From: Candidatus Latescibacterota bacterium
GTDB taxonomy: Bacteria; Latescibacterota; UBA2968
Assembly (NCBI GenBank): GCA_022823725.1
Contig: JAJEHL010000049.1
Span: 372,001 to 436,000, forward strand
Length of the DNA stretch: 64,000 nt
Direction of reading: 5' to 3'
Part shown: piece by piece, positions 40,542 through 48,845 of the stretch
Numbering within the stretch: position 1 is the stretch's first letter
Layout of the letters: each line of letters starts with the position of its first letter
The notes under the pieces: model-generated
Seen by the model: the letters and a program-made list of their open reading frames with translations, nothing else
Database searches by the model: none
What the model was told of the DNA's origin: nothing
Translations under genes and position numbers: made by a program

Positions 40542-41717
40542 ATGTCTGAGAATAAGTCTTCGGATGATTCCCAATTTGAACCCGATTTTGAAGCTTACGA
40601 AAAAGCGTATGATGAAGCTTTTACGAACGAAAGCAAAAAGTTCGAGGAAATCAAGAAGCAAAAATTAATTATGGCAATGTATGGTAGCGTGAATAGCGGC
40701 AAGTCTACCACTATCAATGCACTGACTGGTCGCAAACTGGCCGATGTAAAGGCTGTAGCAGGTTACACAAAAGAAATCCAGCTATATTCATTTAGCAAAG
40801 ATGTCTATATCACCGACACGCCAGGATTGGAGGACATTAACGAAGAGAACAGTGCCCGAGCAAAAGAATTTGTTGAAAAAGATACCGACATAATCCTTTT
40901 CTTTTTAAATGCAGGTGTCGGTGCGTCAAAGCCTACGGTTGATGCATATAATGAATTACAAGACTTAGGTAAACCAATCATTGCTGTGCTCAATAAGATC
41001 GACATTCTCACCCTTGATGAACAAGAAGAAATGGAACAGGATATAAAAGACAAGATGGGAGTTAAGGTTGTGCCTATCTCCGCTCGTAACAATACCGGCA
41101 TTGATGTTTTGCAACGAAATATAGTGGAGATTTTAGAGTCTGTGGGAAAGGAATTGCTATATTTAAAAGTTTCAAAATATAAAGACGAACAAGTAGATAA
41201 ATGGATAACAGGCGCAGCAATTAGCGCTGCGGGGCTTGGTGCAATTCCCATACCCGGTGCGGATATGATCCCATTAACTGCACTGCAAGTTGGTCTTGCA
41301 ATGAAAATAGCGTTTATCTATGAATGCGAAGTGACCAAAAAGGATGTGATGCAATTGGTTGCCGCTACAGTAACGGGAACGATTGGACGACAAATCTATC
41401 GTTGGGGCATTCAAGGCTTGAAGGCGGCGGGATTGCTTGGCGGGCCTATCAGTGAAGTTCCTGTTATGGCCGTAGCCGCCGCCGTTGCGGCATCGGTTAC
41501 CTATGGATTTGGTCATGCGTGCAAAGAATATTACAAAAGTGGAATGACGCTTGATCTGGATGGAGTAGGTGAGATATTCCGCAATATGGCAAAGCAGTAT
41601 CACAGCCAAACATCATCAGAAGATTCGCCACAGGACTCGCCACTAAAGCGGCTTGGGAACTGGTGGCAGAGGAAGGATCATGGAGCGACAACCAAAGAAC
41701 CCATTTCATCCGGGTGA
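40542..41717 (+). CDS. Era/TrmE-type GTPase with C-terminal DUF697-like membrane domain
   Basis: 391 residues. An acidic, charged N-terminus (1-40) precedes a complete G domain: G1 GSVNSGKST (48-56), G3 DTPG (92-95), G4 NKID (151-154), G5 SAR (180-182). From about 220 there is a hydrophobic, glycine-rich domain with the signature IPIPGADMIPLTALQVGLAMKI, as in DUF697 GTPases. This is thought to insert into or sense membranes. The C-terminal 50 residues are polar. CAGGAG precedes ATG 40542. Such GTPases are often found in variable loci, but their roles are largely unknown. Its 3' end overlaps the HigA-type gene by 38 bases. Confidence 0.85.
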   Translation: MSENKSSDDSQFEPDFEAYEKAYDEAFTNESKKFEEIKKQKLIMAMYGSVNSGKSTTINALTGRKLADVKAVAGYTKEIQLYSFSKDVYITDTPGLEDINEENSARAKEFVEKDTDIILFFLNAGVGASKPTVDAYNELQDLGKPIIAVLNKIDILTLDEQEEMEQDIKDKMGVKVVPISARNNTGIDVLQRNIVEILESVGKELLYLKVSKYKDEQVDKWITGAAISAAGLGAIPIPGADMIPLTALQVGLAMKIAFIYECEVTKKDVMQLVAATVTGTIGRQIYRWGIQGLKAAGLLGGPISEVPVMAVAAAVAASVTYGFGHACKEYYKSGMTLDLDGVGEIFRNMAKQYHSQTSSEDSPQDSPLKRLGNWWQRKDHGATTKEPISSG

Positions 41718-41949
41718 AATGCTTCTCGAAGAATTTCTCGAACCTATGGGTATGAGCCAGACGGCGTTTGCAGAGAAAATCGGTTGGACCCGAGCGCGAC
41801 TCAGCGCGCTTATTCGAGGCGAGCGAGGCGTAACTGCTGATGTAGCACTCGATCTTGCCGAGACTTTGGGAACTTCGGCCAGGCTTTGGATGAATATGCA
41901 AGCGACTTATGATCTGGACAAAGCCGCGAAGGCAAGACATGTCGCTTAG
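41680..41949 (+). CDS. HigA-type antitoxin / XRE regulator without its toxin
   Basis: 89 residues from ATG 41680 (GAGGAAGG upstream). The pattern NPFHPGEMLLEEFLEPMGMSQ, RARLSALIRGERGVTADVAL and SARLWMNMQATYDL matches the HigA/VapI family closely. HigA is normally encoded right after the mRNA-cleaving HigB toxin. Here the upstream partner is the GTPase gene and no HigB-like ORF exists nearby. It may regulate the island, having lost or swapped its toxin (inference). An autoregulatory site upstream is not recognisable because the start lies inside the GTPase gene. Confidence 0.88.
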   Translation: MERQPKNPFHPGEMLLEEFLEPMGMSQTAFAEKIGWTRARLSALIRGERGVTADVALDLAETLGTSARLWMNMQATYDLDKAAKARHVA

Positions 41950-42014
41950 TTGTTTTGATGACAAATTTTGAAAAATGTATTTCTGATAAAAACAAACCAT
42001 TACAGGAGGAATAA

Positions 42015-44315
42015 ATGGCGATTTCACAGGAAGATTATCTGGGTATTACGGATTACAAGGTCGTGGGGACGCGGCCCGTGCGGCACGATGGTGCAGATAA
42101 GGTGACGGGCAGGGCGATTTATGGTACGGATCTCAATTTGCCCGATATGTTGCATGCCAGAGTTTTGCGAAGCCCGCATGCACACGCCCGGGTTAAGTCG
42201 ATTGATACGGGCAAGGCCGAAGCGCTTGAAGGTGTGCGCGCAGTGGTTACGGGGCAGGATTTGGCACTCAATGCCGAGGAGCAGTTGGCCGATTTGGGCG
42301 AAGAGGTGGTGCGGGTTAAGGATATGTGTGCTGCAGTGCTGGCACGCGAAAAGGTGCTCTATCAGGGGTATCCCGTGGCGGCGGTGGCGGCGACCAATAT
42401 CCATATTGCCGAAGAAGCCTTGGATCTGATTGAGGTGGAATACGAGGTGTTGCCCCATGTGCTGGATGTGCGGGAGGCGATGAAGGATGGTGCGCCTCTG
42501 GTGCATGAAGATCAGAGAACCAATTCGATGGGTGAGAGGAGCGAAAATTTCAGCAATATAGCGTCGCATTTTCGCACGGAATTGGGCGATATTGAGCAGG
42601 GATTTTCCGAGTCGGATGTGGTTGTCGAGCGCGAGTTTCTCACGGATATGGTGCATCAGGGCTATATCGAACCGCAAAATGCCACGGTGTTGTGGAATGC
42701 CGATGACGTGGTGACGATCTGGTGTAGCAATCAGGGCGCGTTTGGCGTGCGGGATCAGACCGCGAGGATTTTGGGTATTCCCGTGTCGCAAATTAAGGTT
42801 GTACCCCTGGAGATCGGCGGGGGATTTGGCGGGAAGATCAAAGCGTATTTGGAACCGATTGCCGCGCTGTTGTCGAGGAAGACCGGGCATCCGGTGAAAA
42901 TGATTATGACCCGCACCGAGGTCTTGCAGGCGACCGGCCCGACGTCGGGATCGTGGATTCGAGTGAAGATGGGCGCGACCAATGACGGCAAGCTCGTCGC
43001 TGCAGAGAGCGAATTGGTTTATGAAGCCGGGGCTTTTTCCGGCAGTCCCGTGGGCGCAGGGGCGCGCAATATGCTGGCGCCTTATGTTATTCCGCATGTT
43101 CTGGTCGATGGTTATGATGTGGTGAACAACAAGCCTTCCTCTTCGGCCTATCGCGCGCCGGGCACGACGAATGCGGCTTTTGCCGTTGAAACCGTGGTGG
43201 ATGAACTCGCCGAAAAATTGGGGGTTGATCCGCTGGAGTTTCGGTTGAACAATTCTGCAAAAGAAGGCACGCGCCGCGCAGATGGTCCCGTGAATAAGCG
43301 CATTGGACACGAGGAATGCGTTCGCGCTGCGGTCTCTTCTGACCACTATCAGGCGGCACTTGATGGGAAATATCGCGGTCGCGGTGTGGCGTCTGGTTTC
43401 TGGGGCAATGGTGGCGGTGTTTCGAGTGCTGCTGCGAGTGTGAATGACGATGGGACGATCAATCTGGTGGAAGGTTCGACAGATATTGGCGGCACGCGCA
43501 CATCGGTTGCGATGCAGATGGCCGAGGTGCTGGGTATTTCAGAACAGGAGATCCGCCCGCAGGTGGGCGATACGGATTCGATTGGCTATACGGGCGTGAC
43601 GGGTGGTTCTCGCACGACATTTGCGACGGGTTGGGCGGCTTATAAGTGCGCGCAGGATATCAAAGAGCAGATGATGGCGCGTGCGGCGATCCTGTGGGAG
43701 ATTTCTGAGGATGATGTCGAGTTCGATCAGGGGGTTTTCCAATCGAAGTCCGATCCATCGAAGTCGATTACGTTTAAGGATTTGGCTGCCAAGCTCGATT
43801 CAACGGGCGGACCGGTGATGGGACGCGCCACGGCAAAACCCACAGGTGTTGGCGGTGCTTATGCGGTGGCGATTGTGGATGTGGAGGTCGATCCCGATAC
43901 GGGCAAGGTCGATATTTTGCGCGCATCTATTTTCCAGGATGCGGGGAAAGCGATTTATCCGCCTTATGTGGAGGGGCAGATGCAAGGTGGCGTGGCGCAG
44001 GCGATTGGTTGGGCGCTCAACGAAGAGTATGTGTACGATGAAGATGGCATTTTGCGGAATAGCAGTTTGTTGGATTATCGGATGCCGACGTGTTTGGATT
44101 TGCCGATGATTGATGCGCATATTGTCGAGGTTCCCAATCCGGGGCATCCCTATGGTGTACGCGGGGTGGGTGAGGTGCCGATTGTACCGCCCACGGCAGC
44201 GGTTGCCAATGCGATTTACGATGCGATTGGTCTGCGTCTGACCGAGTTGCCCATGTCGCCTCCGCGGGTATTGGAAGCATGGTGGGATAAAAATGGTGGG
44301 AACGGCTCGGCCTGA
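42015..44315 (+). CDS. Xanthine-dehydrogenase-family molybdenum hydroxylase, large (Mo-binding) subunit
   Basis: 766 residues. The N-terminal aldehyde-oxidase a/b hammerhead (DKVTGRAIYGTDLNLPDMLHA, about 20-130) is followed by two molybdopterin-binding domains: GGGFGGKIKAYLEPIAALL, SAYRAPGTTNAAFAVE, and the terminal GVRGVGEVP with the base-catalyst Glu typical of this family. The CO-dehydrogenase AYxCSFR loop is absent, so a purine, aldehyde or other heterocycle hydroxylase is more likely. The FAD and 2Fe-2S subunits that normally lie next to it are not in the window. ACAGGAGGAAT precedes ATG 42015. A MoaD-like gene follows by 26 bases. Confidence 0.92.
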   Translation: MAISQEDYLGITDYKVVGTRPVRHDGADKVTGRAIYGTDLNLPDMLHARVLRSPHAHARVKSIDTGKAEALEGVRAVVTGQDLALNAEEQLADLGEEVVRVKDMCAAVLAREKVLYQGYPVAAVAATNIHIAEEALDLIEVEYEVLPHVLDVREAMKDGAPLVHEDQRTNSMGERSENFSNIASHFRTELGDIEQGFSESDVVVEREFLTDMVHQGYIEPQNATVLWNADDVVTIWCSNQGAFGVRDQTARILGIPVSQIKVVPLEIGGGFGGKIKAYLEPIAALLSRKTGHPVKMIMTRTEVLQATGPTSGSWIRVKMGATNDGKLVAAESELVYEAGAFSGSPVGAGARNMLAPYVIPHVLVDGYDVVNNKPSSSAYRAPGTTNAAFAVETVVDELAEKLGVDPLEFRLNNSAKEGTRRADGPVNKRIGHEECVRAAVSSDHYQAALDGKYRGRGVASGFWGNGGGVSSAAASVNDDGTINLVEGSTDIGGTRTSVAMQMAEVLGISEQEIRPQVGDTDSIGYTGVTGGSRTTFATGWAAYKCAQDIKEQMMARAAILWEISEDDVEFDQGVFQSKSDPSKSITFKDLAAKLDSTGGPVMGRATAKPTGVGGAYAVAIVDVEVDPDTGKVDILRASIFQDAGKAIYPPYVEGQMQGGVAQAIGWALNEEYVYDEDGILRNSSLLDYRMPTCLDLPMIDAHIVEVPNPGHPYGVRGVGEVPIVPPTAAVANAIYDAIGLRLTELPMSPPRVLEAWWDKNGGNGSA

Positions 44316-44341
44316 GATGACCAGAGAAATAGGAGTATGAA

Positions 44342-44608
44342 ATGCCTGAAGTGTGGATTCCTTCGCTGATGCGCAAATTGACTGATGGCCAGGAGAAGGT
44401 GGTCGTTGGTGGCAATACCCTCCGCGAGGTGATCGAAAATCTGGATGCACAATTTCCCGGTATTAAAGATCGGGTGGTGTACGAGGATTATCGGATTGCA
44501 CCGGGACTGGCTGTTGCGATTGATGGCGTTGTCACCGAAGAAGGGTTGCGGACACAGATACCCCCCGATAGCGAGGTTCATTTTGTGACTTCAATTGCGG
44601 GTGGGTAG
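44342..44608 (+). CDS. MoaD/ThiS-family ubiquitin-like sulfur carrier
   Basis: 88 residues with the beta-grasp pattern (VWIPSLMRKLT...LREVIENLDAQFPGI...LAVAIDGVV...SEVHFVTSIAGG) and the C-terminal Gly-Gly that is thiocarboxylated in MoaD. MoaD delivers sulfur for the molybdopterin dithiolene, so its place right behind a molybdenum enzyme gene fits. It could also serve another sulfur-carrier pathway. No MoaE or MoeB is adjacent. The bidirectional terminator that follows closes this two-gene unit. Confidence 0.88.
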   Translation: MPEVWIPSLMRKLTDGQEKVVVGGNTLREVIENLDAQFPGIKDRVVYEDYRIAPGLAVAIDGVVTEEGLRTQIPPDSEVHFVTSIAGG

Positions 44609-44634
44609 GGATTTGCGACAGTCCGATTACACAT

Positions 44635-44671
44635 GAAAAAGCCCCATGGTCGAGAGATCATGGGGCTTTTT
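44635..44671. terminator. Bidirectional rho-independent terminator
   Basis: AAAAAGCCCCATG / CATGGGGCTTTTT stem with an 11-base loop, between the convergent MoaD-like and M20 peptidase genes. Confidence 0.9.
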
Positions 44672-44688
44672 TTATGGAAGGAAGATCA

Positions 44689-45801
44689 CTAACTACAAAA
44701 CCGCCGCACCATTTCTGAGAAGGTATCTACAGCTTGATGGAGTTGTTCGATTTCGATCCATTCGTCAATGGTGTGTGCCTGCTGGATATTGCCGGGACCG
44801 AGTACGACGAGTTCCATGGTTTTGCCGAAGATCATGCCGTCGGTGCCGTAGGCTACGGTTTTGGGTTCGCTCTTATTTGTGACAGAGAGGGCTTCTTGCA
44901 CGATGCGGGATTCCACTGGTGTGTGGAGTGGGGCGAGGCCGTCGTATATGTCAACGTGTACTCCACGTTCTTCGGCGAGTGTTCTGATTTTATCGAGCAG
45001 AGGCGCGAAGTCTTGTCCTGGCATGGGGCGCATGTTGAGGGTTGCGCCGCTTTCTGGTGTGGTGATGTTCGATGCTTGTTCGCCCCCGTGTATGACGGTG
45101 TTGAGGGTGGCGTGTGGGGGTGTGAAGGCATGGTTGAGGTATTTTTCGTCGGTTTGGAGTTCGCGGTCTATGGCGAGCATGTCGTTGAGGAAGGGGATGA
45201 GTTTGTGATTGGCGTTGATGCCTGTCCCCGTGCTGCTGTGCGTGGCTTTGCCTGTGGCTGTGACGCTGATTTTGACCGAGCCTTTGTGGGCGTGTACCAC
45301 GTCGAGCAGGGTCGGTTCGCCAATAATGCCATAGCGCACGTTGGATTCTTTTAATACTTTGGATTTTTTGGCGACGACATCGGCACCTCCGCAGTTGATT
45401 TCTTCATCTCCGGTGACGACCACGTAGATGGGGTGCTTGAGTTCGTCGGTGGAGAAACGGCTTGCTGTGGCAATCATGCAGGCGACCGAACCTTTCATGT
45501 CGGCTACGCCACGTCCGTAGATGCGAGATCCCTTTTCGACGACTTCATAGGGGTCCCACGCCCACCCTTCGGCGGGCACGACGTCGTTGTGTCCCATCAG
45601 GGCGAGTCCCCCGGTGCCATTTCCTTTTTTGCCGACGAGGTTCAGTTTGGGAACGCCGTTGGGATCTGTGTAGGGGATGCGTTCAACCGCGAGGCCGGCT
45701 TCGCTCATTCTTTCTGCCATGGCATTTGAGCAATCGACGTTGGGCAAGTAGCTGGTTGAGTTGAAGGATACAAATTCGCGTGTGAGTTGTACGGGGTCCA
45801 T
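44689..45801 (-). CDS. M20-family metallopeptidase (ArgE/DapE-like deacylase)
   Basis: 370 residues. Zinc-ligand motifs are LMGHNDVVPAEG (GHxDVV; Asn replaces the middle residue), GRGVADMKGSVACM, VTGDEEINCGGAD (the catalytic GDEE) and GIIGEPTLLD; a dimerisation domain (about 170-280) starts with KGSVKISVTATG. The family removes acyl groups or cleaves short peptides: ArgE, DapE, carboxypeptidase G2 and others. ArgE-like is the best fit by length, but no arginine genes are near. Cytoplasmic; ATG 45801 has a weak GAGAAAG ribosome site. Confidence 0.88.
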   Translation of the reverse strand: MDPVQLTREFVSFNSTSYLPNVDCSNAMAERMSEAGLAVERIPYTDPNGVPKLNLVGKKGNGTGGLALMGHNDVVPAEGWAWDPYEVVEKGSRIYGRGVADMKGSVACMIATASRFSTDELKHPIYVVVTGDEEINCGGADVVAKKSKVLKESNVRYGIIGEPTLLDVVHAHKGSVKISVTATGKATHSSTGTGINANHKLIPFLNDMLAIDRELQTDEKYLNHAFTPPHATLNTVIHGGEQASNITTPESGATLNMRPMPGQDFAPLLDKIRTLAEERGVHVDIYDGLAPLHTPVESRIVQEALSVTNKSEPKTVAYGTDGMIFGKTMELVVLGPGNIQQAHTIDEWIEIEQLHQAVDTFSEMVRRFCS

Positions 45802-45916
45802 AGGGTTTCTTTCTCAAATTTGATTCATACTGTGGATGTATGTGATAGCGGATGGGGCAATATACGTTGGTGAAGGGAATGGAGCAATAGATTCTCCATT
45901 AGCTGTGACTCTACGG

Positions 45917-45945
45917 TTGCCATTTTTTTTTTCCGGACGTAGATT
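45917..45945 (+). promoter_or_regulatory. Possible promoter of the gamma-glutamyltransferase operon
   Basis: TTGCCA, 17-base spacer with a long T run, TAGATT; 60 bases ahead of ATG 46005. The -10 equals that of the Ldh2 operon. Otherwise the 203-base gap holds only a short hairpin (AATGGAG/CTCCATT near 45889-45911). Confidence 0.4.
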
Positions 45946-46004
45946 ATACCGATTTTAATTCGGCATATTTTAGTGTAAAAATCAAAATTCTCAGGAGCAG
46001 TTCT

Positions 46005-47630
46005 ATGGCTTTTCCAGCACATGGTGTGACACATAGACCAACGGTTACGGGTACGCGCGGTATGGTTGCGTGTGCACATCCGCAGGCTGCGCTATCTGGC
46101 GCGCGGATGTTGCTTGAAGGAGGCAATGCGTTTGATGCTGCGGTGGCGGTTGCTGCCGCGCTCAATGTTGTGGAACCCTATATGTCTGGTATTGCGGGGG
46201 TGGGGTATGCGATTGTATATGATGCAAAAAACGACCACAGGCGCGTCCTGGATTATTGTGGGCGAACACCGCATCAGGCGCGTGCCGAGTTGTTTGATGG
46301 ACTGGCGGATAAAGATGCTGGGCCGCGTTCGTGTTTGACGCCGGGAGCTTGTGGCGGCTGGTTGGAATTGTTGGAACGCTATGGCACGATGACGCCAGCA
46401 GATGTATTTGCGCCTGCGATTGATCTGGCGGAGAACGGGTATGCTGTGACGGTGAGAAATAGCCAATCGATGAATAGTGGTGGGAAGATGAACGACAGGG
46501 CTGTAAGCGTTATTCTGTCGCGTGGGCGTGGGCCTTTGCCGGGTGAAATTCTGATTCAAAAGGATTTGGCGCGAACATTTCGGCGGGTTGTTGAAGGGGG
46601 TACAGAGGTTTTTTATCGCGGCGATCTCGCGCGCGAAATGGCGGGATATATTCAGGCGGAAGGCGGCTGGTTATCCGAGCGCGATCTGGCGGATTTTGAA
46701 CCCGAATGGGTTGATCCAATAGCGACGACCTATCGCGGTTATGAGGTGTTTTGCCCACCGCCGCCGAGTGCGGGATTTCAGATTTTGGAAACGCTCAATA
46801 TGCTGGAAGGGTATGATCTGGAGGAGATGGAACACCACTCGGAGCAGGCGGTACACCTGTTCATCGAAGCTGTGAAGTTGGGCAATGCGGATCGGATAGA
46901 ATACGCGGCTGCTCCGCAGGCACCGATTGAAGGATTGCTGGCGAAGGGCTATGCGGCAGAACGCCGAAAGCTGATTGGAAATCGCGCGGGGGTGCATCGG
47001 GGCGAGTGGTATCCGGCGACGAAGTTGCCGGGCGAGATTGAACCGGGCGATCCAGCGGCATGGCGCAATGAATGCACGACGCATTTCGATGTGGTCGATG
47101 GCGATGGCAATGCCGTGGCTATAACTCAGAGTTTGGGATCGGGTTTTGGGTCGGGGGTGATGATGGGCGATACGGGTATGTTTTTGAACAATTTTATTCG
47201 GTGGGGCGATCTGGTGCCCGATAGCCCAAATTGTATTGCGCCCCACAAAAAGGTGGATATGTGCCTGTCGCCTATGCTGGTATTTCGAGATGGCGCACTT
47301 TTTTCTGCGCTGGGTACGCCGGGAAGCTGGGGGATTCAACAAACGTCGGTGCAATTTTTGACCAATGTGCTGGATTACGGCATGAATATACAGGCGGCGA
47401 TTGAAGCGCCTCGGTTCCGCATTGAGACTGCGGGTACACAGGTGTCTATTGAAAGGCGGATGTCGAAGTCTGTTCGGCGCGCACTGAAAGCACGTGGGCA
47501 CGATGTGAAGGTGTTGCCCGATTATTCCCCTGTTTGCGGGGGCGCGCAGGGTATTGTGGTGGATGCAGAATCCGGCGCGCTGATGGGTGGCGCAGATCCG
47601 AGGCGCGATGGATATGCGATAGGAGTTTAG
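46005..47630 (+). CDS. Gamma-glutamyltransferase-family protein
   Basis: 541 residues of the Ntn-hydrolase GGT family. The N-terminal GMVACAHPQAALSGARMLLEGG and GNAFDAAVAVAAAL are standard. The autocleavage site and nucleophile threonine are in ECTTHFDVVDGDGNAVAIT (near residue 358), giving a large and a small subunit. Unlike classical GGT there is no signal peptide, so the enzyme is predicted to be cytoplasmic. Relatives include cephalosporin acylases and capsule depolymerases, so glutathione is not certain as substrate. ATG 46005 has CAGGAG upstream. It heads a unit with a propeller protein and a ROK kinase. Confidence 0.92.
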   Translation: MAFPAHGVTHRPTVTGTRGMVACAHPQAALSGARMLLEGGNAFDAAVAVAAALNVVEPYMSGIAGVGYAIVYDAKNDHRRVLDYCGRTPHQARAELFDGLADKDAGPRSCLTPGACGGWLELLERYGTMTPADVFAPAIDLAENGYAVTVRNSQSMNSGGKMNDRAVSVILSRGRGPLPGEILIQKDLARTFRRVVEGGTEVFYRGDLAREMAGYIQAEGGWLSERDLADFEPEWVDPIATTYRGYEVFCPPPPSAGFQILETLNMLEGYDLEEMEHHSEQAVHLFIEAVKLGNADRIEYAAAPQAPIEGLLAKGYAAERRKLIGNRAGVHRGEWYPATKLPGEIEPGDPAAWRNECTTHFDVVDGDGNAVAITQSLGSGFGSGVMMGDTGMFLNNFIRWGDLVPDSPNCIAPHKKVDMCLSPMLVFRDGALFSALGTPGSWGIQQTSVQFLTNVLDYGMNIQAAIEAPRFRIETAGTQVSIERRMSKSVRRALKARGHDVKVLPDYSPVCGGAQGIVVDAESGALMGGADPRRDGYAIGV

Positions 47631-47656
47631 GCCGTAACATACACAAGGAGAATAAA

Positions 47657-48835
47657 TTGTCGGATTCATTTGAGCTTGAGGTAGAGCAGATCACGTATGG
47701 TCCCAAACATCACTTTTTTGGGTATATCGGTCAATCGCAGACCATTCCCTGGAACCAGAGTGGTCGTTATATCGTCGCGTTGCGGAATGATTTTCAGGAT
47801 CACATGCCCGGACCTGGCGAGGCAGCGGATGTGATTTTGATCGATACTGAGAATGAGCAGGCGATCCAGGTGGTTGACCAGTCGCAGGGGTGGAATCCGC
47901 AGCAGGGTACGATGTTTTATTGGAATCCCGAATCGCCGGAGACGCAGTTTTTCTTTAATGATCGCGATCCGGAGACGCAGAAGGTTTTCACGGTTTTGTT
48001 CGATATTTCCAAAGGGAAAAGGATCCGCGAATATCGCTATGAAGATACGCCGTTTGGCAATAGCGGCGTGGCGCAAAATGGCGGCTATTTTTTGGGATTA
48101 AATTACGCGCGTATGGCGCGTCTGCGGTTGGTGACGGGGTATCTCGGCGCTGCGGACTGGACTGAAGGGGTTGTACATCCCGAGGACGATGGGATTTTTA
48201 AGGTTGATGTGAATACGGGAGAGAAAGATCTGATTGTATCTTTTGCCCAGTTGGGAGATGCGTTGCGGGATTACCATCCGGGAGTTGAGAGCAAGGAGAT
48301 GTTTATCAATCATACGCTGTGGAACAGAGATGATGATCGGATTTATTTTTATGCGCGGGGCAAGTTCAATAAGCGCGACGCACGGCTCAATGTGCCTTTT
48401 ACCGTGAATCCCGATGGGAGTGGTTTGACCATCCAGAAGGTTTTTATTGGCGGCCATCCCGAATGGTTGGAAGGGCATGAGATTCTCGGTCACAGTGCAG
48501 ATGATCTGGTGGTGTACGATACCGATGAGCAAAAAATTGTACGGACTCTGGGAGATCAGTCCGTTTTTCCAGAACCTGGTGGGGACAATGCATTTTCCCC
48601 AGATGGGAAGTGGATCATCAATGGTTCGGGGCCAAAGCGCGGTACGGTGTATGTGATGTATCGCATGGCTGACGGGGCATGGGCGCGAACTGAACGATAC
48701 GATCAAGGGGAGTGGATATCAGGCGATTTGAGGAGCGATCCCGCGCCCTGCTGGAATCGCACGAGTGATCAGGTGCTTTTCCCATCGATTTCGAGAGATG
48801 GGACGCGCCAGTTGTTTGTGATTACCCGAAGATAG
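47657..48835 (+). CDS. Beta-propeller protein (TolB/oligogalacturonide-lyase-like), unknown function
   Basis: 392 residues from TTG 47657, which has AAGGAG seven bases upstream; the longer track ORF overlaps the GGT gene. Several blade-like motifs are visible (GRYIVALRNDF, GTMFYWNPESPETQFFFND, NAFSPDGKWIINGSG, DQVLFPSISRDGTRQLFV), as in WD40/TolB-like and oligogalacturonide-lyase propellers. No signal peptide, so probably cytoplasmic. Cotranscribed with GGT (26 bases away) and the ROK kinase (10 bases away), suggesting sugar or sugar-acid handling, but the reaction is unknown. Confidence 0.72.
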   Translation: MSDSFELEVEQITYGPKHHFFGYIGQSQTIPWNQSGRYIVALRNDFQDHMPGPGEAADVILIDTENEQAIQVVDQSQGWNPQQGTMFYWNPESPETQFFFNDRDPETQKVFTVLFDISKGKRIREYRYEDTPFGNSGVAQNGGYFLGLNYARMARLRLVTGYLGAADWTEGVVHPEDDGIFKVDVNTGEKDLIVSFAQLGDALRDYHPGVESKEMFINHTLWNRDDDRIYFYARGKFNKRDARLNVPFTVNPDGSGLTIQKVFIGGHPEWLEGHEILGHSADDLVVYDTDEQKIVRTLGDQSVFPEPGGDNAFSPDGKWIINGSGPKRGTVYVMYRMADGAWARTERYDQGEWISGDLRSDPAPCWNRTSDQVLFPSISRDGTRQLFVITRR

Positions 48836-48845
48836 GAATGGGGTT

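Noticed and set aside
42024-43346. 440-residue minus-strand ORF opposite the molybdenum hydroxylase gene
   Set aside because: Low-complexity His/Arg/Ile-rich translation with no motifs; it is the antisense shadow of a well-supported gene.
46671-47669. 332-residue minus-strand ORF opposite the gamma-glutamyltransferase gene
   Set aside because: Shadow frame rich in His, Arg and Cys; the sense strand carries the GGT catalytic motif.
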